Assembly: GCF_001189915.1 (NCBI RefSeq)
Contig: NZ_LFLS01000013.1
Coordinates: forward strand, 78,839-142,838
Reading direction: 5' to 3'
DNA from: Herbaspirillum autotrophicum
GTDB lineage: Bacteria > Pseudomonadota > Gammaproteobacteria > Burkholderiales > Burkholderiaceae_D
DNA: 64,000 bases
Below the pieces are notes generated by a model. That model did no database searches and was not told where the DNA came from. It saw only the letters and a list, made by a program, of their open reading frames with translations. Positions 63,150-64,000 of the stretch are shown here, one piece after another; position 1 is the stretch's first letter, and every line of letters begins with the position of its first letter. A program made the translations under genes and the position numbers.

Positions 63150-64000
63150 ATGAAGTGGGTCGCCGTCGGCATTTATCTGTTTTCAATTTTATTCATTCAT
63201 TTTCGAGGCAAGGTCCGATTGCCGTTTTTCCGGCAATTCTTCGATCACTCCTCGATCATGGCGCCGATCAATCTGTTCATGTATGCCTTCTCGCGCGTGC
63301 CGGCAGTGCCTTATCCGCCGGTCAACGATTTCCCGAACCTGCATCTGCTGGATGACAACTGGGAAACCATCCGCGCCGAAGCCGTCAATCTGCAAAACAT
63401 CTCCAAGATCAAGGCTGCCGAAAAGAACGATGACGCTGGCTTCAACTCTTTCTTCAAGGCCGGCTGGAAACGTTTTTATCTGAAGTGGTACGACGCCAGC
63501 CATCCGTCGGCGGAACAGTTCTGCCCCAAGACGGTTGAAATCCTGCGCCGCATCCCCGGCGTCAAGGCCGCCATGTTTGCAGAACTGGCACCGGGCGGCA
63601 CCCTCAACCGCCATCGCGATCCTTATGCCGGTTCACTGCGCTATCACCTCGGGCTGGTGACGCCCAACGACGACAGCTGCTTTATTGAAGTCGATGGCGA
63701 ACGCTACAGCTGGCGCGATGGCAAGAGCGTGGTGTTCGACGAGACCTTCATTCACTGGGCCCACAACGGTGCCGACACCAACCGCATCATCCTGTTCTGC
63801 GATATCGAACGACCATTGCGTTATCGCTGGGCCCAGGCTGTCAACAGCTGGCTCGGCAAGACCATGATGACCGCCGCCAGTTCGCCAAATGAAACCGGCG
63901 ACCAGACCGGCCGCATCAACAAACTGTTCCGCTTTGTGTGGATCGCGGGGCAGTATCGGCGCAAGCTGAAAAACTGGAACCGCACAGTCTATCGCGCCAT
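63150..64000 (+). CDS. lpxO: Lipid A hydroxylase-like (aspartyl/asparaginyl beta-hydroxylase family), truncated by window
   Basis: The first 283 residues of a 2-oxoglutarate/Fe(II) dioxygenase-type membrane protein, running off the window. It starts with a membrane segment (WVAVGIYLFSILFIHF). The dioxygenase core has the HxD iron motif in NRHRDPYAGSLRYHLGL (about 151-167), the distal His in FDETFIHWAHNGADTNRIILFCDIERP, and the 2-oxoglutarate Arg nearby. LpxO adds a 2-hydroxyl to a lipid A secondary acyl chain; relatives may act on other lipids or peptides. The real family length is about 300, so little is missing. Confidence 0.82.
   Translation, partial: MKWVAVGIYLFSILFIHFRGKVRLPFFRQFFDHSSIMAPINLFMYAFSRVPAVPYPPVNDFPNLHLLDDNWETIRAEAVNLQNISKIKAAEKNDDAGFNSFFKAGWKRFYLKWYDASHPSAEQFCPKTVEILRRIPGVKAAMFAELAPGGTLNRHRDPYAGSLRYHLGLVTPNDDSCFIEVDGERYSWRDGKSVVFDETFIHWAHNGADTNRIILFCDIERPLRYRWAQAVNSWLGKTMMTAASSPNETGDQTGRINKLFRFVWIAGQYRRKLKNWNRTVYRA

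Noticed and set aside
1..64000. CRISPR array, insertion sequence, prophage, tRNA or rRNA genes
   Set aside because: No regularly spaced direct repeats, transposase or integrase motifs, cloverleaf-like sequences or rRNA signatures were seen on reading both strands.

Overview
This 64 kb window looks like ordinary chromosome from a high-GC Gram-negative bacterium, most likely a betaproteobacterium of the Burkholderiales/Oxalobacteraceae type. That placement is inferred from gene content (a 2Fe-2S/FAD 'glucoseen reductase-like' gene, an E3 with its own lipoyl domain in an aceE-aceF-lpd operon, class I gshA, holC followed by a disordered protein, and many Bug/TctC and other periplasmic binding proteins). 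I see no rRNA, tRNA, insertion sequence, prophage or CRISPR array. Very long antisense ORFs are common and are a by-product of GC-rich codon use.

Layout. 1-6 kb: end of a pldA-like phospholipase, glutathione reductase, and an FbpABC ferric iron importer split over both strands with two Fur-like boxes. 5.8-6.1 kb: a 75-residue unknown protein behind a perfect CTGT-N8-ACAG LexA box. 6-9.8 kb: TAXI-type binding protein, cyanase, SDR and a FadR-type regulator. 10-17.8 kb: MATE pump, aldo/keto reductase, CPA1 antiporter, then an AraC regulator with a class II aldolase and an MFS symporter. 17.8-20.9 kb: a divergent phosphoesterase and di-heme peroxidase separated by PHO-box-like repeats. 21-25 kb: an aliphatic-sulfonate/nitrate-type ABC operon with two unrelated binding proteins and a repeat-rich spacer. 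25-29.4 kb: epimerase, reductase, acetylornithine aminotransferase behind an arginine-codon leader, NlpC/P60 lipoprotein and GFA protein. 29.4-42.7 kb: a large divergent catabolic cluster. A GntR regulator, an Ldh-type dehydrogenase and a tripartite tricarboxylate transporter run on one strand; an IlvD-type sugar-acid dehydratase, a D-2-hydroxyacid dehydrogenase and a CUT1 ABC importer run on the other. The 732-bp gap between them holds two TGGT-N3-ACCA palindromes. 42.8-45.8 kb: dienelactone hydrolase, MerR regulator, aldo/keto reductase, secreted small protein. 45.9-52.3 kb: the pyruvate dehydrogenase operon with strong hairpins in both spacers. 52.6-57 kb: amino-acid-type ABC parts and gshA. 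57-64 kb: folD, prlC, holC, an FNQ-rich disordered protein, dadA and the start of lpxO.

The most interesting items are regulatory and were read by eye from the sequence: (1) a transcription-attenuator candidate before argD, made of a consensus promoter, a 21-codon ORF with three consecutive Arg codons, mutually exclusive hairpins and an intrinsic terminator; (2) an SOS-type box in front of an unrecognised small protein; (3) divergent PHO boxes; and (4) a regulator-operator pairing in the hydroxy-acid/sugar-acid cluster. No database search or folding calculation was possible, so protein names rest on recognised motifs and family resemblance.
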